The position numbers and the translations under genes were made by a program. DNA of 64,000 nt from Opitutia bacterium (GTDB lineage Bacteria > Verrucomicrobiota > Verrucomicrobiia > Opitutales > Opitutaceae): the NCBI GenBank assembly GCA_016217595.1, contig JACRHS010000032.1:248001-312000 (forward strand). The letters run 5' to 3'. Positions 9,199 through 16,945 of the stretch are shown here, in pieces (the first letter of the stretch is position 1; every line of letters begins with the position of its first letter). The notes beneath the pieces were generated by a model. That model did no database searches, was not told the DNA's origin, and saw only the letters and a program-made list of their open reading frames with translations.

Positions 9199-10214
9199 GG
9201 GGGTCAGGCCGAGTATTGTTGTATTTTAGGTTGGCAAGGCGGTCAGAGTAGGATTCAAGTCCGGCATGGCGAGAAAGCTGCGAGTGGAATACCCCGGGGC
9301 GCTTTACCATGTGGTGAACCGCGGCAATTACCGACATGACGTGTTTGCCAGCGCGGGTGCGGCGCAAGCGTGGGTGAAGGTGCTGGAGGAGGCAGTCCAA
9401 ATTTATGGCTGGCAGTGCCATGCTTACGTGGTGATGCGCAACCACTATCATTTGGTCCTGGCCACGCCGCTGCCGAACTTGGGGGCGGGCATGCATTGGC
9501 TGCAAAGCACTTTGGCCACGCGTTTCAATCGGTTGCGGGGCGAGCGTGGTCATCTGTTTCAAGGGCGTTACCATGCGGGATTGATCGAAGATCAGCGTTA
9601 TTTGGGTCACGTCGTGGACTATGTGCATCTCAACCCGGTGCGCGCGGGGGTGGTCGCGGTTGAGCAGGCGGCGCAATTTCGTTGGAGCAGTCTGGGGCGG
9701 TTTGTGCGGGGACCGCGTTTTCAGGGATTGCAGGCGGGCGAGTGGCTGGCGTGCCGCGGATTGGAGGACTCCGCCGAGGGCTGGACGCGCTATCAGGCGC
9801 ACTTGGTGGAATTGGCGGGCAATCTGGCCGAGCAGGAGCGCTTGGGCTGGAAGGGATTTTCACATGGGTGGGCGCTGGGGAGCGAGGAGTGGTGCCGGAC
9901 GATGGCCAAGGAGCAGGCGCATCGGGCGGCGCAACCGGGATTGGAGGCGGGCGCGATCCGGGATTTGCGCGAGGCGCAATGGGCGGAGCTGTTGCGCGGG
10001 GCATTGGCGGCACAAGGGCGGAGCATGGAAGAGCTCGCGGCGGAGCGAAAAGGCGCGGAATGGAAGCTGGCGTTGGCAGAAGAGTTGCGCAGCCAAGGCG
10101 GAGCTTCTTGGGTTTGGTTATCGGAGCATCTGCATCTGGGGACGCCAGCGTCGGCGCGCAGCTTGCTCAGCCTGAGGAAGCGAAGCGCGATATGACAATA
10201 CTCGGCCTGACCCC
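9199..10214 (+). mobile_element. Full-length IS200-like/RAYT element with terminal inverted repeats
   Basis: The left end reads GGGGGTCAGGCCGAGTATTG from 9199. The right end at 10195-10214 reads ACAATACTCGGCCTGACCCC, its inverted complement. The transposase gene fills the interior, and its stop codon overlaps the right repeat. Y1 transposases of the RAYT type typically recognise short palindromic ends rather than long inverted repeats, so the pairing of a Y1 enzyme with matched inverted ends is notable. Two further copies of the ends occur just to the left (8034-8403 and 9089-9198). Confidence 0.85.
9266..10195 (+). CDS. REP-associated tyrosine transposase (Y1_Tnp, IS200-like)
   Basis: This 309-residue protein carries the Y1 HUH signature: the N-terminal YHVVNRGNYR strand, the metal-binding pair in MRNHYHLVL (about residues 63-71) and the catalytic tyrosine in DYVHLNPVRAG (about residues 117-127). 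The C-terminal ~170 residues are helical and basic, with IRDLREAQWAELL and a helix-turn-helix-like end (WLSEHLHLGTPASARSLLSL) that may bind the element's ends. The family cuts and joins single-stranded DNA at hairpin ends. The frame is intact and all catalytic residues are present, so it may be active. The ATG at 9266 is shared in position with the truncated copy upstream. Confidence 0.9.
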   Translation: MARKLRVEYPGALYHVVNRGNYRHDVFASAGAAQAWVKVLEEAVQIYGWQCHAYVVMRNHYHLVLATPLPNLGAGMHWLQSTLATRFNRLRGERGHLFQGRYHAGLIEDQRYLGHVVDYVHLNPVRAGVVAVEQAAQFRWSSLGRFVRGPRFQGLQAGEWLACRGLEDSAEGWTRYQAHLVELAGNLAEQERLGWKGFSHGWALGSEEWCRTMAKEQAHRAAQPGLEAGAIRDLREAQWAELLRGALAAQGRSMEELAAERKGAEWKLALAEELRSQGGASWVWLSEHLHLGTPASARSLLSLRKRSAI

Positions 10215-10282
10215 ATGACTAGCGGACACTTTTATGCTCTAATCGCCTTGGCACTGGGCGGATCCTCTGACTCAACTGCGGC

Positions 10283-10531
10283 ATGAACTACCGGACAAAA
10301 GCGGAATACTACATTCAGGGGATCACCAAGGGCTTCGTGGAAGCCTCCGAGGTGATTGCTTGGGCTGACGAGGTAATCGTCTCTGCGCCAAAGACGGAAG
10401 AGTGGATGGTCGATATCTCGACTTGCGGTCCGGGCGACCGGATGGCGGTGCTAAGCCATCTCAACACCGTCAAGGGCGAGGTGGATCAAGCGGAGTTGGC
10501 GCAGCTCCTCAAAGCCAAGGGGATTTCCTGA
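10283..10531 (+). CDS. Small hypothetical protein
   Basis: This 82-residue cytoplasmic protein begins at the ATG at 10283. It has no signal peptide or membrane segment and reads as a compact mostly helical protein (GITKGFVEASEVIAWADEVI, then LSHLNTVKGEVDQAELAQLL). Codon use matches the chromosome, and the frame fits between the mobile element and the convergent thioesterase gene, which ends 22 bp away. I do not recognise the family. It could be a small regulatory or immunity-like protein, but nothing in the sequence proves this. Confidence 0.6.
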   Translation: MNYRTKAEYYIQGITKGFVEASEVIAWADEVIVSAPKTEEWMVDISTCGPGDRMAVLSHLNTVKGEVDQAELAQLLKAKGIS

Positions 10532-10552
10532 TCGTCCTCTCGCACCCCTTCG

Positions 10553-10978
10553 TCACGCGGTTTTATCCGCTTCGATGGGGTGTCCTTTGCGGTAAACCAG
10601 CCCCTGGAAAACGGCGATGAGCGCGCCTGCTTCATCGGTGACATCGACGGAGTAGCTGGCGAGCTTCGGATTGAGCGCCATTTCGCGCGCCGTGGCAGTG
10701 AGGACGCCGGCGGTGGCGGACTTCATGTAGGTGATGCTGACGTTGATGCCGACCGCCACCGTGCCGTGCGCATTGGATGCCACGGCGAAGGCGTAATCGG
10801 CCAACGTGAAGATTGCGCCGCCTTGCACGATGCCCACGGCATTGAAATGCCAGGGCCGGATCGCCATCCGCGCCACGGCCTGACCGGGCGTGAAAGAGAC
10901 CAGCTCGATGCCGCAGTGTTGGACGAACTGGTCAGTGCGGAAAAAAGCGGCGAGGGAATTCATCGTGGAAGGGGCCAT
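10553..10978 (-). CDS. PaaI-type hotdog-fold thioesterase
   Basis: This 141-residue cytoplasmic enzyme has the hotdog thioesterase pattern: HFNAVGIVQGGAIFTLADYA (about residues 43-62) with the catalytic aspartate in LAD, followed by strand residues GINVSITYMK. The family hydrolyses acyl-CoA or aryl-CoA thioesters. The acyl group cannot be predicted here. The ATG at 10978 is used; a second ATG five codons later (10963) is possible and also lacks a ribosome binding site. The neighbours give no pathway. Confidence 0.87.
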   Translation of the reverse strand: MAPSTMNSLAAFFRTDQFVQHCGIELVSFTPGQAVARMAIRPWHFNAVGIVQGGAIFTLADYAFAVASNAHGTVAVGINVSITYMKSATAGVLTATAREMALNPKLASYSVDVTDEAGALIAVFQGLVYRKGHPIEADKTA

Positions 10979-11148
10979 AGCGGTAACGGTGAACCCCGGC
11001 CCAAGGCAAGCGCGGCGTCGAGCGCTCTAGAGCGGTTTCAGACAAGCCGTCGCCGCGCTTGAGACACAGGCGAAAGCGTGGCCTCTGCATGACCGCGCTG
11101 TCGCCACGCTCCAGCGCGGCTACAGTTCAAGAGCTGGTGTCGTGCCGC
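10979..11148. repeat. Palindrome-rich intergenic region
   Basis: This gap between the thioesterase start and the TonB receptor stop holds a perfect 12-bp palindrome CGCTCTAGAGCG (11023-11034). Further on are several inverted GC-rich words (GCCGCGCT with AGCGCGGC, GCGTGGC with GCCACGC) between about 11048 and 11126. It looks like a dispersed intergenic palindromic repeat. It could also act as the 3' end of the receptor transcript, but no T-run follows. Confidence 0.45.
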
Positions 11149-14100
11149 TCAGAGTTCGAAGGTGGCCGAGACGATGAACTGGCGCGGGTCGACGATGCGG
11201 AAGGCCCACGGCGTGCCGTCCGGGTTGGCCGCGATGGGTTGGAGCCGGCCGTCTTCCAGAAGATTGCGCACGTTGAGCTGGAGGCGGGTGCGCACCTTGC
11301 CGCCGTAGAGACGGAGGCTGTAGCCGGCGAAAGCGTCGAAATAATAGCGGGCCTTGTCCCAGATCGGGCGGTTGGGATCGAGGGTGCGGACGATGCCGTC
11401 GGCATCCGGTGAGGCGCCGTAGAAACCGATGGAGGCGCGGTCTTCCCAACGCACGGCGCCGCCGATGTTGAGGTTCTTGAGCCAGCGATTCTCGGTGATG
11501 CCGGCGAGCCGGAAATTGGTGACGGCGTTGAAGCGCCATTCGCGGGTTTGAGTGCGGGGTTTGCCCTGGGTGGCGATGGCGAGCTTCATCGGCGCGAGGA
11601 GATTCTGGTTGTACCAGGCTTCCGGGGTGAGCGAGCCGACGCGGTAGGTACCATTCCAATACGGAGAGTTGTCGAACGGACTCTTGGCCGACTTCCATAT
11701 CGGAGTACGATCGGCGACGTAGTTTTGGAGCGCCGGCGACATGATGGCGTTGTAGGCCCGGGATTGGGTGATGTTGCTGCGCAGCGTCCAGTACGGGGTG
11801 AGGTTGAGCGTGATTTCGATCTCCTTGCCGCGGGAGAGGGCGTCGCTGTTGTCGCCGTGCGTCTTGTTGCGGTGGCTGTCGATGAAGGCGGGGTCGACGC
11901 CCATCAGGCGGGTGGTCTCGGCGTCGATCTGTGCGGTGGTCCAGGTGGGATGGGCCTTGGCGAGTTCGAGGTTGTAGAACGTCTCCAGATCGGGATCGCC
12001 GCCGGTGCCGTTGCCGTCGGCGTCGAGACGGATGGCGCGTTGCACGTAGGTGTTGATCTCGCTGGTGCCGCGACCGTAGTCGATCGTCTCGTATTGCTTG
12101 GCGGTGATGTTGAGCCGTGCGCGACCGGCGCGATCGGGGAAGAGCGCGAGGGCGATGCCGTAGTCCTTGGTTTTGCCGTGCGGGTCGGAGAGCGGGAGGC
12201 CGTGAATGTCGTAGGCGAGCGAGCCCGGGCTGAAGCTGTTGGACTGACTGTAAGTGAGGTGGAGCCAGCGCAGCGGTTTCACGACGATGCCGGCGTTGCG
12301 GGTGGTGCCGTGGCCGCCGTTGGGCACGAGGGTGGGATCGGGCACCCAGTCATACTGACCGAAGCCGTACATCGGCGTCATGTCGTAGTAGCCGTTGGTG
12401 GCGGTGGTGGGATTGATGGCGCTGTTGCCGTCGCGGGTGCGGTTGAAATCCTTGCGCAGACCGCTGGTGACGACGACGCGGTCATCGAGGAAGAATCCCT
12501 GCCAGTTGCCGCCGTGCGTGCTGACGAGACGCTTGTTGAGGCGGTTGGCGTAATAGTATTCGTCAAACGTCACCGGCTCGTTGATCCACTGGCCGGTGAA
12601 GCCGTTGTAGTAACGGAGCGTGAGATCCTTGGGCTTGGCGATGCGCGAGGGGGCGTAGTCGACGTTGGCGCCGTTGGCGTCGCCGACGTAGTAGTGCGGG
12701 TAGGCGCGGTAGGAGGCGCTGTTGCGGCTGCTCGGGCCGGAGGCGCCCATCCAGACTTCGGTGGACGACATGGTATCCTTGTAGCCGAGACTGCCGCCGT
12801 AGATGGCGCGGTATTCGCCGTAGCCGATGAAATTGTGCCGGCCGAGCCAGTGCATCCAGTTCTTCTCCTTGGTGAGATCGAGCTGGTAGGCGAGGGTGCC
12901 GCGGTAGTTGTCGTTATTGTTGCGGGCGCGGCGGAAGATGGGCTGCGAACCGCCGACATAGGGGCGGAGGAAGTAGGGGTTGGCCGAGCCGTCGAGCAGG
13001 CGCTCGTTGATGTCGATGAAGACTTGGGAGTTGGTGCCGTTGCCGAGGAAGGTGCGGCTGTTGGTGCCGGTGCGCTCGTAGAGCCAGCTCCCTTGGAAGG
13101 CGAGGGTGTGGCGGTTGGTGCGGAAGAAATACTGGTCGAGGTCGATGCGGGTGGTCTCGCCTTTGACGGTGCCGAAATTCGGCGCGGCGAGATTGATGGA
13201 GGTCCAGTCGTAGAGGGACCGATCGCTGATGCCCCGGGGCAGGAAGAGCGGGTAGGTGGCGCTGTACTTGGTGTAGAAATTGCCGTTTTGGAGGAGGCGC
13301 GCGGTGCCGCTGGTGTTTTGCGGGCCGGTGCCGCTGGCGGTGGTGTCCGGCAGGCGGTTGATCATGTAGAGCTGGATCGTGCCCTTATCGATGTACCAGC
13401 TGGGGAAGGTCGTGAGCGCGGAGTCGGTGGGCGTGAGGCCGTAGGGTAGGAGCGTCGCTTCCAACGCGGTGGTCACGCCGGTGATGGCGGGGGAGCCATT
13501 GCCGAAATGCACCGTCTGCGTGATCGGGTCCCACGTCGGTTTGCCGCTGGCGATCCAGTCGGAGCTCATGTCGCGCGGGGTGACGGAATTGGGCCGGCTG
13601 TTGTAGTTGCGGTAGGACTCGAAGCTGACGCGGATCGAGGTGTTCCTGTACGGGCGGGCGGCGAGCGAGACTTGGAGGCGGCGGGTGATGTCGGCGGAGG
13701 GCTCGCGGACGAAGCCTTTTTCCTCGTAGACGCCGAGGGCGCGGACCGCGAGTTTGCCGCGCAGCAACTGGCGGTTGAGGTCGAAGCTCGCGCGGTAGCC
13801 GCCGTAGCTGTCGGCGCGCGTGGAGAACGTGGTGATATCGCGCGTGAGGTTGGCATTGGCGCCGATGATGTTGACGCCGCCGCCGGTCGCCCCGAGGCCG
13901 AAGACGCCGGAGTTGGGACCGCGGGAGATTTCCACCGCCTCGATGTTGTAGGAATCGAACGGCAGGGTGGTGCCGATGCCGTTGAAGGCGCTGTTGGCGG
14001 CGGTGAGGCCGCGGAGACGGGTGGAGCCCTGCGGGTTGGTGGAAACATCGTCGCTGACGTTGCCGCGGTCGACGTTGAAGCTCGTGAACTGGTAGATGCC

Positions 14101-14460
14101 CTCGGTGTTCGACTCGTACATGAACACGTCGTTGATATCGACCGCCGCGGTGTCGATGAGCTGCTGTTTGGTGACAACGGAGATCGAGGCGGCAAGATCT
14201 TCGAGCTTCGAGTTCAGACGCGTGCCCGACATCGTGGCGTTGGCGAGGTAGCCGCGGTCGTTGTTCACTGTCACTTCGAGGATGGAGAGTTTGACGACGT
14301 CCTCATCGTCCGGGGCCGGCGCATTCTCCATGACCAGATCCTTCGATGGAGTCACCCCGGGCTTGGCGGTGGCGGAGGGGGCGGTCGGTACTTGTGCCGA
14401 GAGCGAGGCACTGAGGAAAAGGACGCAGCCGAGGTGGGCGAGGAGGAGGCGATTTTTCAT
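11149..14460 (-). CDS. TonB-dependent outer-membrane receptor
   Basis: This outer-membrane transporter of 1103 residues has a signal peptide (MKNRLLLAHLGCVLFLSASLSAQ). A plug domain follows (about 70-230) with typical elements ISVVTKQQLIDTAA, LRGLTAANSAF and VEISRGPNSGVFGLGATGGG. A long 22-strand-type barrel ends in an aromatic/hydrophobic C-terminus (RQFIVSATFEL), as expected for assembly by the BAM complex. The length and the asparagine- and tyrosine-rich barrel match the large receptors of Opitutaceae that import glycans or siderophores. The substrate is not readable. The ATG at 14460 is chosen because the upstream in-frame stretch is proline-rich non-coding sequence. It has no SusD-like partner beside it. 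Confidence 0.92.
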   Translation of the reverse strand: MKNRLLLAHLGCVLFLSASLSAQVPTAPSATAKPGVTPSKDLVMENAPAPDDEDVVKLSILEVTVNNDRGYLANATMSGTRLNSKLEDLAASISVVTKQQLIDTAAVDINDVFMYESNTEGIYQFTSFNVDRGNVSDDVSTNPQGSTRLRGLTAANSAFNGIGTTLPFDSYNIEAVEISRGPNSGVFGLGATGGGVNIIGANANLTRDITTFSTRADSYGGYRASFDLNRQLLRGKLAVRALGVYEEKGFVREPSADITRRLQVSLAARPYRNTSIRVSFESYRNYNSRPNSVTPRDMSSDWIASGKPTWDPITQTVHFGNGSPAITGVTTALEATLLPYGLTPTDSALTTFPSWYIDKGTIQLYMINRLPDTTASGTGPQNTSGTARLLQNGNFYTKYSATYPLFLPRGISDRSLYDWTSINLAAPNFGTVKGETTRIDLDQYFFRTNRHTLAFQGSWLYERTGTNSRTFLGNGTNSQVFIDINERLLDGSANPYFLRPYVGGSQPIFRRARNNNDNYRGTLAYQLDLTKEKNWMHWLGRHNFIGYGEYRAIYGGSLGYKDTMSSTEVWMGASGPSSRNSASYRAYPHYYVGDANGANVDYAPSRIAKPKDLTLRYYNGFTGQWINEPVTFDEYYYANRLNKRLVSTHGGNWQGFFLDDRVVVTSGLRKDFNRTRDGNSAINPTTATNGYYDMTPMYGFGQYDWVPDPTLVPNGGHGTTRNAGIVVKPLRWLHLTYSQSNSFSPGSLAYDIHGLPLSDPHGKTKDYGIALALFPDRAGRARLNITAKQYETIDYGRGTSEINTYVQRAIRLDADGNGTGGDPDLETFYNLELAKAHPTWTTAQIDAETTRLMGVDPAFIDSHRNKTHGDNSDALSRGKEIEITLNLTPYWTLRSNITQSRAYNAIMSPALQNYVADRTPIWKSAKSPFDNSPYWNGTYRVGSLTPEAWYNQNLLAPMKLAIATQGKPRTQTREWRFNAVTNFRLAGITENRWLKNLNIGGAVRWEDRASIGFYGASPDADGIVRTLDPNRPIWDKARYYFDAFAGYSLRLYGGKVRTRLQLNVRNLLEDGRLQPIAANPDGTPWAFRIVDPRQFIVSATFEL

Positions 14461-14696
14461 TTTGGGCGGAGGTTGCGGGTGGTCACTCCGGACGCGGGCC
14501 GCGTCTGGCGGTGCGCTAGTGCACGCATCAGGCTGGGGGCGGCCGGGGGGCGTCGGAGTGGATACGCCAAGAGCGGACAAACCTCCGGCTGGTGCAATAG
14601 CCCCGCCTATCTGACAGTTTGGTGCCGCCCGCCGGAAGAGGGGGATGCCTTACGCTCGGGCGCTTGGCGGACTCGTCACCGCTGCGCCACGTGCGC

Positions 14697-15821
14697 TCAA
14701 CGCGCGCGGCGGACGGGCCGGGGTGCGACGAGTTTGCTCACGCGTCCGGGGCGTTGCGGCCGGTCGGTGTCGGCGCTGCGCAGTGCGGCGAAACACAGTT
14801 CGAGGCTCGCGAGATTGCCGCGGGCGGAGTTGCCCGGTTCGCGGTCCTCCTCGATGGCGCAGAGGAGTTCGCCGAGTGCGCCGCGAAAACCGTCGGGAAA
14901 CCAGTTGCCCGTCAGCGCCACGCGGGCCTCGCCTGCGGAGGTGTGCAGCACCAGCTCGGGGATGCCGCAAAGCGCGCCGCTGCCGCGTAACGTGCCGGCG
15001 GCGCCGACCGCCGCGAGGCGTTCCTGGGCGCCGAACTTCGCATGGGCGCTGAAACTGAGTGTGGCCAGTCCGTCGCCATAATCGACAACCGCGTGCGCCA
15101 GCATGGGCGGCTGCATCTTCTGTCCGGGCGCGGTGGCGACCTGCGCGAACACCTGGCGCGGTTTGCGACCGGCAAACACGGCGGCGGTGATGTCGAACCA
15201 GTGAATGCCAAAATCGTAGAGCACGAGGTGGCGGATTTTCTCGAACTGCGTGCCCTGGCACCAGGTGTGGTCCCAGTTCATTGCAAGATCGAGCGTGTGG
15301 ATCGGCCCGAGTACTCCGGCGCGGACCGCTTGCAACAGGTAGGAAAAATAGGGCGCCCAGCGGCCGTTTTGGTTTACCGCGAGACGCAGCCCTTTCTTGT
15401 CCGCCAAACGCACCAGCCGCCGGCCGTCCACGAGATCGAGCACGAAGGGCTTCTGGCTGAGCACGTGCTTGCCCGCGCGCAAGGCGGCCTCGATCAGCGG
15501 CACGCGCACCGCCGGATGCGTGGCGATGTCGACCACCGCAATGTCGTCGCGCGCGAGGAGCTGGCGGTAATCCTCGTAAACCTCCGCCTGCGGAAAAAAC
15601 TCCGCGCGCCGTTTCTCGGCGGCGGCGCGGTTGACGTCGGAAAACGCGACCACTTCGACACCGAGGGCGCGGGCCGCTTTGAGGTGATTTTCGGTGATGC
15701 CGCCACAGCCGATGAGGCCAAGCTTCGGCCGGTAGCGTTTGGGAGCAGGCGGAAGGTAGGGGAGCGCCGGCGCGGGGATCAATTTTACCGCGGCAGTCTT
15801 GAGTTCATAGTTCTTGGACAT
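14697..15821 (-). CDS. Gfo/Idh/MocA family oxidoreductase (second of pair)
   Basis: This 374-residue NAD(P)-dependent sugar-type dehydrogenase carries the Rossmann motif GLIGCGGITENH (about residues 35-46), the EKP-like KPFVLD element (residues about 124-129, SQKPFVLD) and a second-domain histidine in DFGIHWFDI. The family oxidises or isomerises sugars, inositols and glycosides with a bound nicotinamide. It starts 19 bp downstream of another family member on the same strand, so the two are co-transcribed and may act on one compound in sequence. The N-terminal ~30 residues before the Rossmann fold are longer than usual. Confidence 0.88.
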   Translation of the reverse strand: MSKNYELKTAAVKLIPAPALPYLPPAPKRYRPKLGLIGCGGITENHLKAARALGVEVVAFSDVNRAAAEKRRAEFFPQAEVYEDYRQLLARDDIAVVDIATHPAVRVPLIEAALRAGKHVLSQKPFVLDLVDGRRLVRLADKKGLRLAVNQNGRWAPYFSYLLQAVRAGVLGPIHTLDLAMNWDHTWCQGTQFEKIRHLVLYDFGIHWFDITAAVFAGRKPRQVFAQVATAPGQKMQPPMLAHAVVDYGDGLATLSFSAHAKFGAQERLAAVGAAGTLRGSGALCGIPELVLHTSAGEARVALTGNWFPDGFRGALGELLCAIEEDREPGNSARGNLASLELCFAALRSADTDRPQRPGRVSKLVAPRPVRRAR

Positions 15822-15840
15822 GGCGCGGAATGCCGGCGGG

Positions 15841-16911
15841 TCACTCGATCAGAGGCACCGTTTTGCGCAGCTTCGCGCTGCGCATTGCGCTGTCCACGAT
15901 CTGCTGGCCGATGCGCGCGATGCGGGGCGAGAGCGGGCCGTCGACTTTGCGCCCGTGCTCCAGACTGTGCAGCACGTAGTGAATCGGGTTGTGGAACGGA
16001 GCGACGATGGTGTCGGCCGGCATCACGATGCCGTCGGGATGCGTGTGCGTTTGCAGCCGGATCGTCGGTTCGTAGTCGTAGCTCGCGATGGTGCCGCGCG
16101 TGCCGACGATGGTGAAACCGCACTTCGGTTGCGGCTGGTGTTTCCACGGATCGGAGAATGTGCCCCAGCGCGTCTCGAACTTCGACAGGCCACGAGCGTA
16201 ACGCACCACGGTGATGCTGTGTTCGTCCACCTCCAGCCCCTGCGGGTGGTCGACGACCGCGGTGACTTCGATGGGTTTGCGTCCGTTCATGAACCAGGTG
16301 CCGAGCGTCGTGCCGTAACCGAGATAATCGAGCATCGAGCCGCCGCCGCGGGCCTTTTTGTAGAACCAGCTCCGGCGTTTCTGCGTCGGCGTCGGCGTGG
16401 TCTCGATCTTGTCGGCCACGTGCCAGCAGGGCCCGCGGTTGCCGTCGTAATAGTGAACTTCGATGACATCGCCGACCTTGCCCTCGTCGATCAGGCGCTT
16501 GGCGGTGATGTGCGAGGGCATCCAGCGCAGCGGCCAGTTGATCACGAGCTGGCGTTTGGTTGCGGCGACGGCGGCGATCATGGCGTCGGCCTGCGCGAGC
16601 GTGGCGGCGAAGGGTTTTTCCACCAGGATGTGCGTGCCGTAGGGCGCCACACGCTTGGTCCACAACGCATGCTCGGCGGTGGCCGGACAGAGGAGAACGA
16701 GGTCCGGCTGCGTTTTTTCCATGCAAGCGCGGTAGTCGGTGAAAACGCGCTCGGGCGGCAGTTGGAAATTCTCCACCGCCGAGTGCATGCGCGCCGGCTG
16801 CTCATCACAAATACCGACGATCTCGGCGTGCGGATGATTGTGCACCTGGCGCAGCAGGTCGCCCATGTGCATGTGGTCAAAATTAATGCCGGCAATTTTC
16901 CAGGTCTTCAT
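15841..16911 (-). CDS. Gfo/Idh/MocA family oxidoreductase (first of pair)
   Basis: This 356-residue cytoplasmic dehydrogenase has an N-terminal Rossmann fold. The usual GxGxxG is altered to IAGINFDHMHMGDLL, but the EKPFAATLAQAD element (about 99-110) and the catalytic-domain GGGSMLDYLGYGTTL (about 180-194) are kept. Members with a degenerate dinucleotide loop of this kind are common in Verrucomicrobia and Planctomycetes. The start at ATG 16911 is set by the beginning of homology; the open frame upstream of it overlaps the peptidase gene and is not family-like. It lies 34 bp downstream of the M3 peptidase and 19 bp before the second oxidoreductase. Confidence 0.87.
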   Translation of the reverse strand: MKTWKIAGINFDHMHMGDLLRQVHNHPHAEIVGICDEQPARMHSAVENFQLPPERVFTDYRACMEKTQPDLVLLCPATAEHALWTKRVAPYGTHILVEKPFAATLAQADAMIAAVAATKRQLVINWPLRWMPSHITAKRLIDEGKVGDVIEVHYYDGNRGPCWHVADKIETTPTPTQKRRSWFYKKARGGGSMLDYLGYGTTLGTWFMNGRKPIEVTAVVDHPQGLEVDEHSITVVRYARGLSKFETRWGTFSDPWKHQPQPKCGFTIVGTRGTIASYDYEPTIRLQTHTHPDGIVMPADTIVAPFHNPIHYVLHSLEHGRKVDGPLSPRIARIGQQIVDSAMRSAKLRKTVPLIE

Positions 16912-16945
16912 GGTCAAGGGGGGGAGACTAAAGGGGACGGGCGGC

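Noticed and set aside
11548..13449. A very long open frame on the plus strand, rich in Val, Gly and Ala
   Set aside because: It lies exactly antisense to the TonB-dependent receptor gene and has no family-like sequence; such frames arise by codon bias in GC-rich genes.
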